Below are positions 1-7,765 of a stretch of 37,265 bases of DNA, piece after piece. The stretch's first letter is position 1, and every line of letters starts with the position of its first letter. This stretch comes from an uncultured Bacteroidota bacterium. GTDB lineage: Bacteria; Bacteroidota; Bacteroidia; Bacteroidales; VadinHA17. The position numbers and the translations under genes are program-made. The stretch is from assembly GCA_937864815.1 (NCBI GenBank), contig CALMJY010000151.1:1-37265 (forward strand), in the 5' to 3' direction. The notes beneath the pieces were generated by a model that saw nothing but the letters and a program-made list of their open reading frames with translations, did not search any database and was not told where the DNA came from.

Positions 1-552
1 GCCATCTTTCTTCATGTTGGATCGCAGGTAACCGGTATAAATACTGTTATAGGCTATGGGCAGTCATTAGATCTTCCTCTTCTTGAAGCAAAGATTTTTC
101 CTTCATATATCCTTGGCATTACGATGTTTGGTTTCCTTATGGGGATTGTTCTGATACCTAAGTTTATAAACCACCTTAATATCCTCAGGATATGCACAAC
201 TTCAGCACTGGTGCTTACACTGGTTTTTTTCCTTGTCCATGGGAGGCAGGTGACTTTTTTAAACCATACTGCTGATATTTCAATATGGGTGCTTGTACTC
301 CTTGGACTTTCAAATTCGCTGATGTGGTCAGCAATCTGGCCGCTTGCCCTGAACGGACTGGGACGTTTTACAAAAATGGGAGGCTCTATACTTATCATGG
401 GACTCTGCGGAAGTGCTCTTGTGCCACTGGCATACGGTTATCTGGCCGATCATTACACTCCTTACCAGGGATACTGGGTGCTTTTGCCATGTTATGTTTA
501 TCTTGTTTTCTATGCTTACAGAGGATATAAAGTGAAGCGATGGACATTATAA
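1..552 (+). CDS. FucP/GluP-type sugar MFS transporter, C-terminal part (5' truncated)
   Basis: The reading frame is open from the first base of the window and stops at 550-552, so about 183 C-terminal residues of a larger transporter are present. The segment holds roughly five hydrophobic helices. It opens with IFLHVGSQVTGINTVIGYG, which resembles the mid-protein helix of the FHS (fucose/glucose-galactose:H+ symporter) MFS family, where FLYVGAEV-type sequences are usual. Further in are the helix GLSNSLMWSAIWPLALNGLG and a short basic cytoplasmic tail, also usual for this family. The likely role is sugar/proton symport across the inner membrane. The substrate cannot be read from this part. It is followed by a G/C-rich repeat and then Tat-exported sugar oxidoreductases, so import of a sugar released in the periplasm is a reasonable inference. 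Family call fairly sure, substrate unknown. Confidence 0.75.
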   Translation, partial: AIFLHVGSQVTGINTVIGYGQSLDLPLLEAKIFPSYILGITMFGFLMGIVLIPKFINHLNILRICTTSALVLTLVFFLVHGRQVTFLNHTADISIWVLVLLGLSNSLMWSAIWPLALNGLGRFTKMGGSILIMGLCGSALVPLAYGYLADHYTPYQGYWVLLPCYVYLVFYAYRGYKVKRWTL

Positions 553-571
553 AAGAAGAGAATGGGTGAGG

Positions 572-660
572 GGGAGATTGGGAGAGAGGTAGAATGGGCG
601 ACTTTGATATTAGTCGATGGGGAGATAGGTTCCCCTCCTGGGGGCCAGGGGTGGGTTTTA
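572..660. repeat. G-rich intergenic repeat with CCCCTCC palindromic core
   Basis: After the transporter stop lies a G-rich tract, and at 630-660 a CCCCTCCTGGGGGCCAGGGG core followed by TGGGTTTTA. The same core recurs at 28727-28759, and related CCCCTCC/GGAGGGG palindromes occur at 12655-12678 and 12999-13021. It is a dispersed non-coding element sitting between genes. It could act as a weak terminator-like hairpin, but no T-run follows directly. Confidence 0.6.
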
Positions 661-714
661 ATACGCAATTAATTAAATATTAACCAAATAAACTAACTGA
701 TAAATCATTAAATC

Positions 715-2085
715 ATGACAAAACGTAGAGATTTCATCAAAAAAAGTGTTCTGGGAACTGCCGGAATTGCAATTGGCGGGATGGGCTTCAGTGCCAGATC
801 CTATTCATCAATTTCAGGTGCAAACGAGAGGATAAACCTTGCTGTTATCGGTATCCGCGGACAAGGGGGAGGACATATCAATACATGGCTTTCACTTAAA
901 GAAAACAGGAATGTATTCCTTAAGACTATCTGCGATACAGATGAGCAGTTTTTTGCAGAAAGATCCAAACCGATCCTTGAAAAAAACGGAGTTAAGCCGG
1001 TAACTGAGTGGGATATGCAAAAGGTTTTTGCTGACAAGGAAATACACGCAGTATCAATTGCAACACCCAATCACTGGCATGCACTTGCAACAATATGGGC
1101 ATGTCAGGCAGGTAAACATGTTTACGTTGAAAAACCTGCTTCCCATAATATTTTTGAGGGGAGAAAGATGATCGAAGCCTCCCGGAAGTATAATGTCCGG
1201 GTACAGACCGGAACACAGAACCGTTCAATAAGGAATGTAATGGCAGCGATGAAGTTTCTTCATGACGGCGGGATTGGAGAAGTATTTATGGCTAAGGGAA
1301 ATTGCTATAAACCACGCGATTCATACGGTATCGCAAAAGACACGACTCCTCCGGCAACACTTCATTATGACAGGTGGCTGGGACCTGCTCCGTACCGTCC
1401 ATACAACGAAAAACGACTTCACTATAACTGGCACTGGGTTTGGGATACAGGCAACGGAGATACAGGCAATCAGGGACCTCATCAGTTCGATATAGCCCGC
1501 TGGGGCCTCAATAAGAATGAACATCCTGTTTCTGTGTTCTCAATGGGCGGAATATTCGGTATAGATCCCGCAGAGTGTGCACAGGAAACACCCAATACCC
1601 AGACTTCATTATTCAAATACGCAGATGGCAAGATCCTTGAATTCGAAACCAGGGGAAGGTATACAAACGGAGAATCAAGTCTTGATATAAGGATTGGTAA
1701 TACTTTCTATGGCACCGAGGGATATCTTGAGCTTGATGGTGATACATGGAAAGCTTTCAGAAAGAGGGAAAAAGAACCTTTTGCCGGTTCAGGAATGGGT
1801 GAGAAGAAACCTGCTGAAACAGGATATCTTGCTGCACCCGGTGGAGCAGATCACTATGCCAATTTCATTGATGCAATAAGATCTGGTAAGAACGAAACAC
1901 TTACTGCCGACATCACCGAAGGACATCTTTCTTCTTCACTTCCAATCCTGGCTAATATCTCATACAGACTTGGTCGCGAACTGAAATTCCTGGGCGACTA
2001 TGAGAAGTTTGCCGATGATCCGGAAGCAGATATGATGCTAACAAGAGCCTACAGAAAACCGTATGTGATCGGAGATGAAGTATAA
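715..2085 (+). CDS. Tat-exported Gfo/Idh/MocA family oxidoreductase
   Basis: This is a 456-residue NAD(P)-dependent sugar oxidoreductase of the Gfo/Idh/MocA fold. The N-terminus carries a twin-arginine leader (KRRDFIKKS at residues 3-11, then a hydrophobic Gly/Ala stretch), which predicts folded export to the periplasm. The Rossmann start is seen as NLAVIGIRGQGGGH (about residues 41-54). The family lysine lies in HVYVEKPASHN (about 137-147). A C-terminal alpha/beta substrate domain follows, with GNQGPHQFDIARWGLN around residues 251-266. The ATG at 715 is preceded by an A/T-rich leader, as usual in Bacteroidota. It is separated by 219 bp from the esterase gene, so it may be its own transcription unit. 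The substrate is unknown; exported members are often linked to oxidation of glycosides at C3. It is a more distant paralogue of the two oxidoreductases at 3824 and 36385, which resemble each other more. Confidence 0.88.
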   Translation: MTKRRDFIKKSVLGTAGIAIGGMGFSARSYSSISGANERINLAVIGIRGQGGGHINTWLSLKENRNVFLKTICDTDEQFFAERSKPILEKNGVKPVTEWDMQKVFADKEIHAVSIATPNHWHALATIWACQAGKHVYVEKPASHNIFEGRKMIEASRKYNVRVQTGTQNRSIRNVMAAMKFLHDGGIGEVFMAKGNCYKPRDSYGIAKDTTPPATLHYDRWLGPAPYRPYNEKRLHYNWHWVWDTGNGDTGNQGPHQFDIARWGLNKNEHPVSVFSMGGIFGIDPAECAQETPNTQTSLFKYADGKILEFETRGRYTNGESSLDIRIGNTFYGTEGYLELDGDTWKAFRKREKEPFAGSGMGEKKPAETGYLAAPGGADHYANFIDAIRSGKNETLTADITEGHLSSSLPILANISYRLGRELKFLGDYEKFADDPEADMMLTRAYRKPYVIGDEV

Positions 2086-2127
2086 TTCAATCTTATCCCA
2101 TGAGGGTATTGAATAGGTCAAAATCTA

Positions 2128-2232
2128 TTAACCACAGAGATCACAAAGAAATTGCACAGAGGTCACAAAGAAATAATAATCAAGATTTTATCTTTGTGTA
2201 CTTTGTGTCAACTCTGTGCCCTCTGTGGTTAA
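2128..2232. repeat. Imperfect long inverted repeat (ACCACAGAG type)
   Basis: TTAACCACAGAG at 2128-2139 is perfectly complementary to CTCTGTGGTTAA at 2221-2232. Inside it, ATCACAAAGAA and GCACAGAGGTCACAAAGAAA on the left oppose TCTTTGTGTACTTTGTG and CTCTGTGCC on the right, so the whole 105 bp can fold into one long interrupted hairpin. No ORF is present. Repeats built from ACCACAGAG/CACAAAG words are seen between genes in many environmental bacterial genomes. It lies between two plus-strand genes and may act as a transcript end or RNA-stabilising structure. Confidence 0.75.
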
Positions 2233-2304
2233 AAAAATCTGCATAGCCGCATGGTGTGAGGCAGGAGAAAAAATTATAAATTAAAATACTAATATTTCCA
2301 CTAA

Positions 2305-3726
2305 ATGAAAAAACACTTTTCGATTCTGATACCTTTTTTAATTATTTCATTCATCTTCTCGTGGCAACTTAATGCACAGGTAAAGCTGCCGGCAATCTTC
2401 AGTGATAACATGGTTCTCCAGCAGCAGACTGATGTCGCAATATGGGGCACGGCTACAAAAAACTCCACAGTTAAAGTAATTACATCCTGGAATAAAAAAA
2501 GCTATTCAGCAAAAGCCGGAAGTGATGGAAAGTGGAAGCTGAAGGTTTCAACTCCGTCAGCAGGAGGACCTTACGAAGTAACAGTCAGTGGAGGCAATAC
2601 AGTAAAATTCAGTAATGTACTTATTGGTGAGGTCTGGGTATGTTCAGGCCAGTCGAATATGGAGATGCCAATGAAAGGTTATATGAATGAGCCTATATTG
2701 GGATCGAATGAGGCATTAGCGACATCCTCAAATCCCATGATCCGTTTATTCACAGTTACGAAGGCTTCCAATCTGAATCCACAGGATGATTTCACAGGCA
2801 CATGGAACAATTGTGTGCCGGAAAATGTAAGTCAGTTCAGTGCGACTGCCTATTTTTTCGGATTGATGCTCAATAAATCTTTGAATGTGCCAATCGGACT
2901 TATTAACAGCAGCTGGGGAGGAACAAGAATAGAACCCTGGATAAGTGAAGCAGGAATCAAAAATTTTGATTTTGTTACACTCCCCGATAAAAATCAGACA
3001 GGTACACTTTCACCTCAGACACCAACCGTTTTGTTTAATGCAATGATTAATCCGATGGTGGGTTATGGAATCAAAGGAGCTATATGGTATCAGGGTGAGT
3101 CGAACAGGAATGAACCTGACAGATACCTTATATTATTACCGGGTATGGTTGAAAACTGGCGTTCGGTTTGGGGAGTAGGCGATTTTCCTTTTTATTATGT
3201 TCAGATAGCTCCGTTTAATTATGGTCCGGTCGGATTGAATTCAGCCTACCTTCGCGAGGCTCAGTTAAAAGCCACTTCTGCTATTAAGAATATTGGAATG
3301 GCCTGCATCATGGATATAAGTGAGGAGTATTGCATTCACCCGGCAGATAAGAAAGCCGGAGGCGACCGGCTTGCTTACCAGGCACTGGTAAAAACGTACG
3401 GTAAAAAAGGTTTTGCTGCTGATGGCCCTGTACTCAGGGAAATGAAGATTGAAGGACCTATGGTAATGCTGACATTCGACAATGCAGTTAACGGATTGAC
3501 TTCATTCGGAAAGGAACTGTCCTGTTTTGAAATTGCCGGGGAAAATGAAAGATATTATCCTGCAAAAGCATTTATTAACAGGAACGGTATAAGCCTTTTC
3601 TCCCAGTATGTAAATCAACCGGTTGCAGTAAGATATGCCTTTAAGGATTTTATTATTGGAGATCTCTTCAATACGGAAGGATTGCCGGCATCATCATTCA
3701 GAACCGATGACTGGCTTGTGGAATAA
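2305..3726 (+). CDS. Sialate O-acetylesterase-type SGNH esterase, secreted
   Basis: This 473-residue protein of the SASA (sialate 9-O-acetylesterase / acetylxylan esterase) family has a signal peptide (residues 1 to about 24, ending LNAQ) and is expected in the periplasm or at the cell surface. The opening VKLPAIFSDNMVLQQQ is the hallmark beta-sandwich start of the family. The nucleophile is Ser117 in CSGQSNMEMPM. IWYQGESNRNE is the second conserved block. Asp337 and His345 (DISEEYCIHPADK) supply the remaining catalytic residues, although the usual D-x-G reads D-I-S here. Length is slightly shorter than the common 480-650. The reaction is removal of O-acetyl groups from sugars. It sits between two exported Gfo/Idh/MocA genes, so it may deacetylate the glycan before oxidation. 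Family confident; whether sialic acid or plant polysaccharide is the substrate cannot be told. Confidence 0.88.
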   Translation: MKKHFSILIPFLIISFIFSWQLNAQVKLPAIFSDNMVLQQQTDVAIWGTATKNSTVKVITSWNKKSYSAKAGSDGKWKLKVSTPSAGGPYEVTVSGGNTVKFSNVLIGEVWVCSGQSNMEMPMKGYMNEPILGSNEALATSSNPMIRLFTVTKASNLNPQDDFTGTWNNCVPENVSQFSATAYFFGLMLNKSLNVPIGLINSSWGGTRIEPWISEAGIKNFDFVTLPDKNQTGTLSPQTPTVLFNAMINPMVGYGIKGAIWYQGESNRNEPDRYLILLPGMVENWRSVWGVGDFPFYYVQIAPFNYGPVGLNSAYLREAQLKATSAIKNIGMACIMDISEEYCIHPADKKAGGDRLAYQALVKTYGKKGFAADGPVLREMKIEGPMVMLTFDNAVNGLTSFGKELSCFEIAGENERYYPAKAFINRNGISLFSQYVNQPVAVRYAFKDFIIGDLFNTEGLPASSFRTDDWLVE

Positions 3727-3803
3727 CCCCCAAACCCCCCAGGGGGGGCTTTAGGGAGATGGCAAGTCCCCCTTAGGGGGATTTAGGGGTAATATTTTTT
3801 TTT
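3727..3803 (+). terminator. G/C-run repeat with hairpins and distal T-run
   Basis: Directly after the esterase stop, a C6-A-G7 run (3735-3748) and a perfect TCCCCC-TTA-GGGGGA hairpin (3767-3781) are followed by a T9 run at 3795-3803. It probably ends or attenuates the esterase transcript just before the next start at 3824. The C/G-run motif belongs to the same dispersed repeat family as 15046-15076. Confidence 0.5.
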
Positions 3804-3823
3804 AATCCATAAATAACCTAATT

Positions 3824-5182
3824 ATGAGTAAAAGCAATCCTAAAACAATCAGCCGGAGAGGTTTCATCGGAACCTCGTCAGCAGCACTTGCAGGGCTTAC
3901 AATCATTCCTTCCCGTGCTGTATCCGGACTGGGGCATATTGCACCCAGCGATAAGCTTAATATTGCAGGCGTTGGTATTGCCGGCATGGGTCGGGTCAAC
4001 CTGGAGAATGTCGAGAAGACTCAGAATATTGTTGCTCTTTGCGATGTTGACTGGAGAGAATCGACTCAGAAAATCTTTAAAAAATATTCCGGTGCAAAGC
4101 AGTACAAGGACTACCGTATTATGCTTGACAAGCAGAAGGATATTGATGCGGTAATAATTGCAACTCCTGACCACACTCATGCTATTATAAGCATGGAGGC
4201 AATGCGCAGGGGAAAGCATGTGTTTACACAAAAACCTCTTACACAGACTGTTCATGAGGCCCGTGAGCTTGCCAAAGCAGCAAAGCAGTACAAGGTGGCA
4301 ACCCAGATGGGTAACCAGGGCCAGGCTTCAGACGGACCCAGGCGTCTCAGGGAGATGATATGGGACGGAGTTATAGGACCTGTCAAGGAAGTTCATGTAT
4401 GGACTGACAGACCAAATAACGGATTACTGAAAATATACTGGCCACAGGGAGTAAAACGGCCTTCTGACACCCCTGCAGTACCCCCGGAACTTGACTGGGA
4501 TCTTTTCCTTGGTCCGGCCCCCGACAGACCATATCATCCTGCATACCACCCATTTGTCTGGAGAGGATGGTGGGATTATGGAACCGGTGCACTTGGTGAT
4601 ATCGGATGCCATTCTCTCGATCCTATATTCAGGGCTCTTAAGCTAAAGTATCCCACTTCAGTTCAGGCCGTTTCAACATTAGTCAATCAGGATACTTATC
4701 CTTCCGGGTCAATAGTGAAGTATGAATTTCCTGCAAGGGAGAATATGGTCCCCGTATCACTCACCTGGTATGACGGTGGATTAAGACCTATGCTTCTCAA
4801 GGAAATGGATGAGGGTACGAAGCTGGGTACCGGTGGTACTCTTTATGTTGGCGAGAAAGGATATATTCTGGATGATAAGATCCTGCCAAAATCCCTAAGA
4901 GATTCATACACTCCTCCCAAACCATCAATTCCCTCGTCTCCGGGACATGAACAGGAATGGATAGACGCCTGCAAGGGAGGTCCTGCAGGTGGTTCCGACT
5001 TTGAATGGGCAGGTCCGCTTACCGAAACGGTTTTGCTTGGTAATGTCTGCCTGCGTCCGGAACTGAAGGAAAAACTCAGCGGAATGGTACTTAAATTTGA
5101 TCCTGCAAAGCCAGGATTCACCAACCTTCCTGAAGCTGATGCATTCCTGCATCATGAGTACAGGAAGGGCTGGAGCCTGTAA
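3824..5182 (+). CDS. Tat-exported Gfo/Idh/MocA family oxidoreductase
   Basis: This 452-residue protein has a twin-arginine leader (SRRGFIGTSSAALAG, residues 10-24) and so is predicted to be periplasmic. The NAD(P)-binding Rossmann motif is NIAGVGIAGMGRVN (about 46-59), followed by IVALCDVDW. The family catalytic block reads HVFTQKPLTQTVHEA, with QKP instead of the usual EKP. The C-terminal domain has WRGWWDYGTGALGDIGCH with a conserved Asp-x-x-x-His. It is a close paralogue of the partial gene at 36385: SDKLNIAG, NIVALCDVDW, YKVATQMGNQG and the WRGWW block are shared. The ATG at 3824 lies in an A/T-rich leader just after a G/C repeat. The likely reaction is hydride transfer to or from a sugar hydroxyl; the substrate is not determinable. 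A hairpin at 5246-5280 follows the gene. Confidence 0.88.
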   Translation: MSKSNPKTISRRGFIGTSSAALAGLTIIPSRAVSGLGHIAPSDKLNIAGVGIAGMGRVNLENVEKTQNIVALCDVDWRESTQKIFKKYSGAKQYKDYRIMLDKQKDIDAVIIATPDHTHAIISMEAMRRGKHVFTQKPLTQTVHEARELAKAAKQYKVATQMGNQGQASDGPRRLREMIWDGVIGPVKEVHVWTDRPNNGLLKIYWPQGVKRPSDTPAVPPELDWDLFLGPAPDRPYHPAYHPFVWRGWWDYGTGALGDIGCHSLDPIFRALKLKYPTSVQAVSTLVNQDTYPSGSIVKYEFPARENMVPVSLTWYDGGLRPMLLKEMDEGTKLGTGGTLYVGEKGYILDDKILPKSLRDSYTPPKPSIPSSPGHEQEWIDACKGGPAGGSDFEWAGPLTETVLLGNVCLRPELKEKLSGMVLKFDPAKPGFTNLPEADAFLHHEYRKGWSL

Positions 5183-5245
5183 ATTTCATATCAGGCTGTA
5201 TTTCTGCTGTTTGTATGATTTCTTGACATAATTCCAATATTATTT

Positions 5246-5280
5246 GCAGCATATGGCGTTTGTAAACGTCATTATGCTGC
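5246..5280. terminator. Strong hairpin between oxidoreductase and first permease
   Basis: GCAGCATATGGCGTTT (5246-5261) pairs with AAACGTCATTATGCTGC (5264-5280) around a GT loop, with one G-T pair and one bulged base, giving a stem of about 15 bp. A T-rich stretch, ATTTAATTTTTAATATT, follows. It can serve as the terminator of the upstream gene and overlaps any upstream start proposed for the permease, which supports starting that gene at 5298. Confidence 0.6.
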
Positions 5281-5297
5281 ATTTAATTTTTAATATT

Positions 5298-7676
5298 ATG
5301 ATAAGCAATTTCTTCCTCATTGCATTCCGCAATATTTCCAAAAATCCCGGATTCACAATTATAAATATTACCGGTCTTGCTGTCGGGCTTGCATCTTCAT
5401 TGCTGCTTTTTTTATGGGTAATGGATGAACTCAGTTATGAAAGGTTTAATAAAAAAGCTGACAGGATATACCGGGTGGAGGAAGATCAGTTTTATTCCGG
5501 TCAGCGCTACCATGTTACCGTGACCCCGTTCCCCAGCGGACCTGTGTGGAAGGAAAAAATTCCGGAAATAGAGGAACAGGTAAGAATTTTTCCATGGATG
5601 CCCAGGATGTTATTCAGAAACGGAGACAAGGTTTTTTACGAGACATCTGTTGTGGCTGCTGATTCAACTTTGCTTAATGTCTTTTCATTTGAACTTATCC
5701 AGGGAGACCCATTAACCATACTAAATGATCCTCATTCAATTGTACTTACCGAGAAGCTTGCAGTCAAATATTTTGGAAGTGAGAATCCGGTTGGTAGATC
5801 AATTGTTCTTGAAAACAAATACCAGTTTCTCGTTTCGGGTGTACTTAAAGACCTTCCGGGAAATTCAATGTTCAGTTTCAGTGCAGTAATTCCGTTTACA
5901 TTTCTGAAAGAAATCGGTTCATATGATGATCATTGGGGCAGTAATTCCATATTTACTTTTGTTCTTATGCCGGATGCATTTAAAGCTGAGGATGTTAATA
6001 AAAAACTCACAGATGTGGTCATCGAGCATTTACCCGAGACTACAACCAAATACAGTGTTTTTCCTCTTATTGATATTCATCTTCACGGGCAATTCGGTTA
6101 TACGGAATCAAAGGGACCTGTCATTGTTGTTATAATATTTTCATTGATCGCTTTCTTTATATTGCTTATTGCCTGTATTAACTTCATCAATCTTGCTACG
6201 GCAAGGGCAGCATCGCGGGGAAAGGAGATAGGCATAAAAAAAGTATCAGGTTCAGATAAAAGATCACTTGTATACCAGTTCATGATGGAGTCAATGCTCC
6301 AGATCCTGTCAGCAATGCTGATAGCCTTTATTCTGATTGGATTATCACTCGGGATCTTCAATAATATTACAGGTAAACACTTTGCTTTTGGCGATCTTCT
6401 TACTTTTCAATTCATTGGCAGTTTCATTGCTGTGGGAATTATTGCAGGCTTTATTTCAGGCATATACCCGGCATTTTATATGTCATCAGTTAATCCTGTT
6501 AATGTATTGAAGGGTGAGGCTCTTTACGGACATGGAAACGGACGTCTGAGACAGTCTCTTGTTGTTGTGCAGTTCACCTTGTCAGTTATTATTGCCATTG
6601 CTGCAGTTTTTATGTATCGTCAGCTGAAATACATGCAGGATAAAGATCTCGGTTTTGATAAAAGCAATCTTATAGGAATACAGATGGCAGGAGGGATTAA
6701 GACAAAATACTACTCACTTAAAAAAGAATTGCAAAAAGATAATCTTATTCAGGGAGTTACAGCTTCATTAAGGAACCCGGTTAATATTGGCAGTAACTCA
6801 GGGGGTGCAAGCTGGCCGGGAAGAGATCCTGATCAGCAGGTTCTTATCGGAATTAATGGCATTGATTACGATTATCTTACCACAATGAAAATGGAGCTTG
6901 TCTCCGGTCGCGACTTTTCAGTAGATTTCCCATCAGACAAAGCGCGTGATACAACAGGTAATTTCCTAATAAATGAGGAAGTTGTACGAATAATGAATAT
7001 TGGTGACCCGGTTGGAAAGAGTTTTAGTTTCATTGGGCTTAACGGGACAATAGTTGGTGTAATGAAAAATTTCCACTTCAAGGGTGCTGACCAGCCCATT
7101 GAACCTGTTGCATTTGCTCTTGCAGATACAAGTTTTCTGCGTATGATACTGATACGTCTTACTCCCGGCAATATACCGGGTTCGCTTAAGGCCGTTGAAG
7201 GAGTGTGGCAAGATGTTATATCTGAATATCCGCTGGAGTATACATTTATTGACCAGGATTATGATAATCTCTTCAGAACGGAGATAAGGATTTCAAAGCT
7301 TTTAAAATATTTTACAATCCTGGCACTTTTCATTGCCTGTATTGGTTTGTTCGGACTCGCATCGTGGTCTGCTGAAAGAAGAACAAATGAGGTTGGTATC
7401 AGAAAGGTTATGGGTGCCGGTAACTTTTCAATCGTTTTTTCCGTCTCAAAAGAGTTTCTGATACTTATTGTTATTTCAATAACAATAGCGTTTCCGGCAG
7501 GCTGGATTATTATGAAAAAACTACTTGCACAGTTCCCTTACAGAATCGATCTTGATTTATTTGTCTTCGTTTTTATTGCTGCTTCCGCTGTTGCAATAGC
7601 AATGCTGACAGTCAGTTTCCAGGCATTCAGAGCTGCCGGAATCAATCCTGCTGAAGCATTGAAAATTGAAAAATAG
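5298..7676 (+). CDS. FtsX/MacB-type ABC transporter permease, paralogue 1
   Basis: This 792-residue inner-membrane protein has two repeated MacB_PCD/FtsX modules. TM1 is about residues 17-40 (FTIINITGLAVGLASSLLLF), followed by a periplasmic domain to about 270 and a three-helix FtsX block of about 275-395. A second module starts with the helix LVVVQFTLSVIIAIAAVFMY (about 421-440), has another periplasmic domain and ends with three helices from about 670. The C-terminus NPAEALKIEK is the usual end signature. No ATP-binding domain is fused, so an external ATPase is required; the only one in the window is at 15242. The start is placed at 5298 because earlier in-frame starts (TTG 5244, ATG 5253 and 5274) fall in a hairpin. 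The gene is first of three tandem paralogues. Probable role: mechanotransmission-type export with the HlyD/TolC partners; cargo unknown. Confidence 0.9.
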   Translation: MISNFFLIAFRNISKNPGFTIINITGLAVGLASSLLLFLWVMDELSYERFNKKADRIYRVEEDQFYSGQRYHVTVTPFPSGPVWKEKIPEIEEQVRIFPWMPRMLFRNGDKVFYETSVVAADSTLLNVFSFELIQGDPLTILNDPHSIVLTEKLAVKYFGSENPVGRSIVLENKYQFLVSGVLKDLPGNSMFSFSAVIPFTFLKEIGSYDDHWGSNSIFTFVLMPDAFKAEDVNKKLTDVVIEHLPETTTKYSVFPLIDIHLHGQFGYTESKGPVIVVIIFSLIAFFILLIACINFINLATARAASRGKEIGIKKVSGSDKRSLVYQFMMESMLQILSAMLIAFILIGLSLGIFNNITGKHFAFGDLLTFQFIGSFIAVGIIAGFISGIYPAFYMSSVNPVNVLKGEALYGHGNGRLRQSLVVVQFTLSVIIAIAAVFMYRQLKYMQDKDLGFDKSNLIGIQMAGGIKTKYYSLKKELQKDNLIQGVTASLRNPVNIGSNSGGASWPGRDPDQQVLIGINGIDYDYLTTMKMELVSGRDFSVDFPSDKARDTTGNFLINEEVVRIMNIGDPVGKSFSFIGLNGTIVGVMKNFHFKGADQPIEPVAFALADTSFLRMILIRLTPGNIPGSLKAVEGVWQDVISEYPLEYTFIDQDYDNLFRTEIRISKLLKYFTILALFIACIGLFGLASWSAERRTNEVGIRKVMGAGNFSIVFSVSKEFLILIVISITIAFPAGWIIMKKLLAQFPYRIDLDLFVFVFIAASAVAIAMLTVSFQAFRAAGINPAEALKIEK

Positions 7677-7765
7677 CGATGCTGCAACATTCAGATTTTT
7701 TTTCTGTCTTTATGAAAAAAGTGTAAAAGAATTTAACATCAGATTAACCCTAAACTACAATAAAA

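Noticed and set aside
54-398. Minus-strand frame of 114 codons opposite the transporter
   Set aside because: It is antisense to a clear membrane-protein frame and lacks any recognisable domain or leader.
5244-5297. Upstream in-frame starts of the first permease (TTG 5244, ATG 5253, ATG 5274)
   Set aside because: They fall in a strong hairpin and add residues absent from the usual N-terminus, which begins like MISNFFLIAFRNI.
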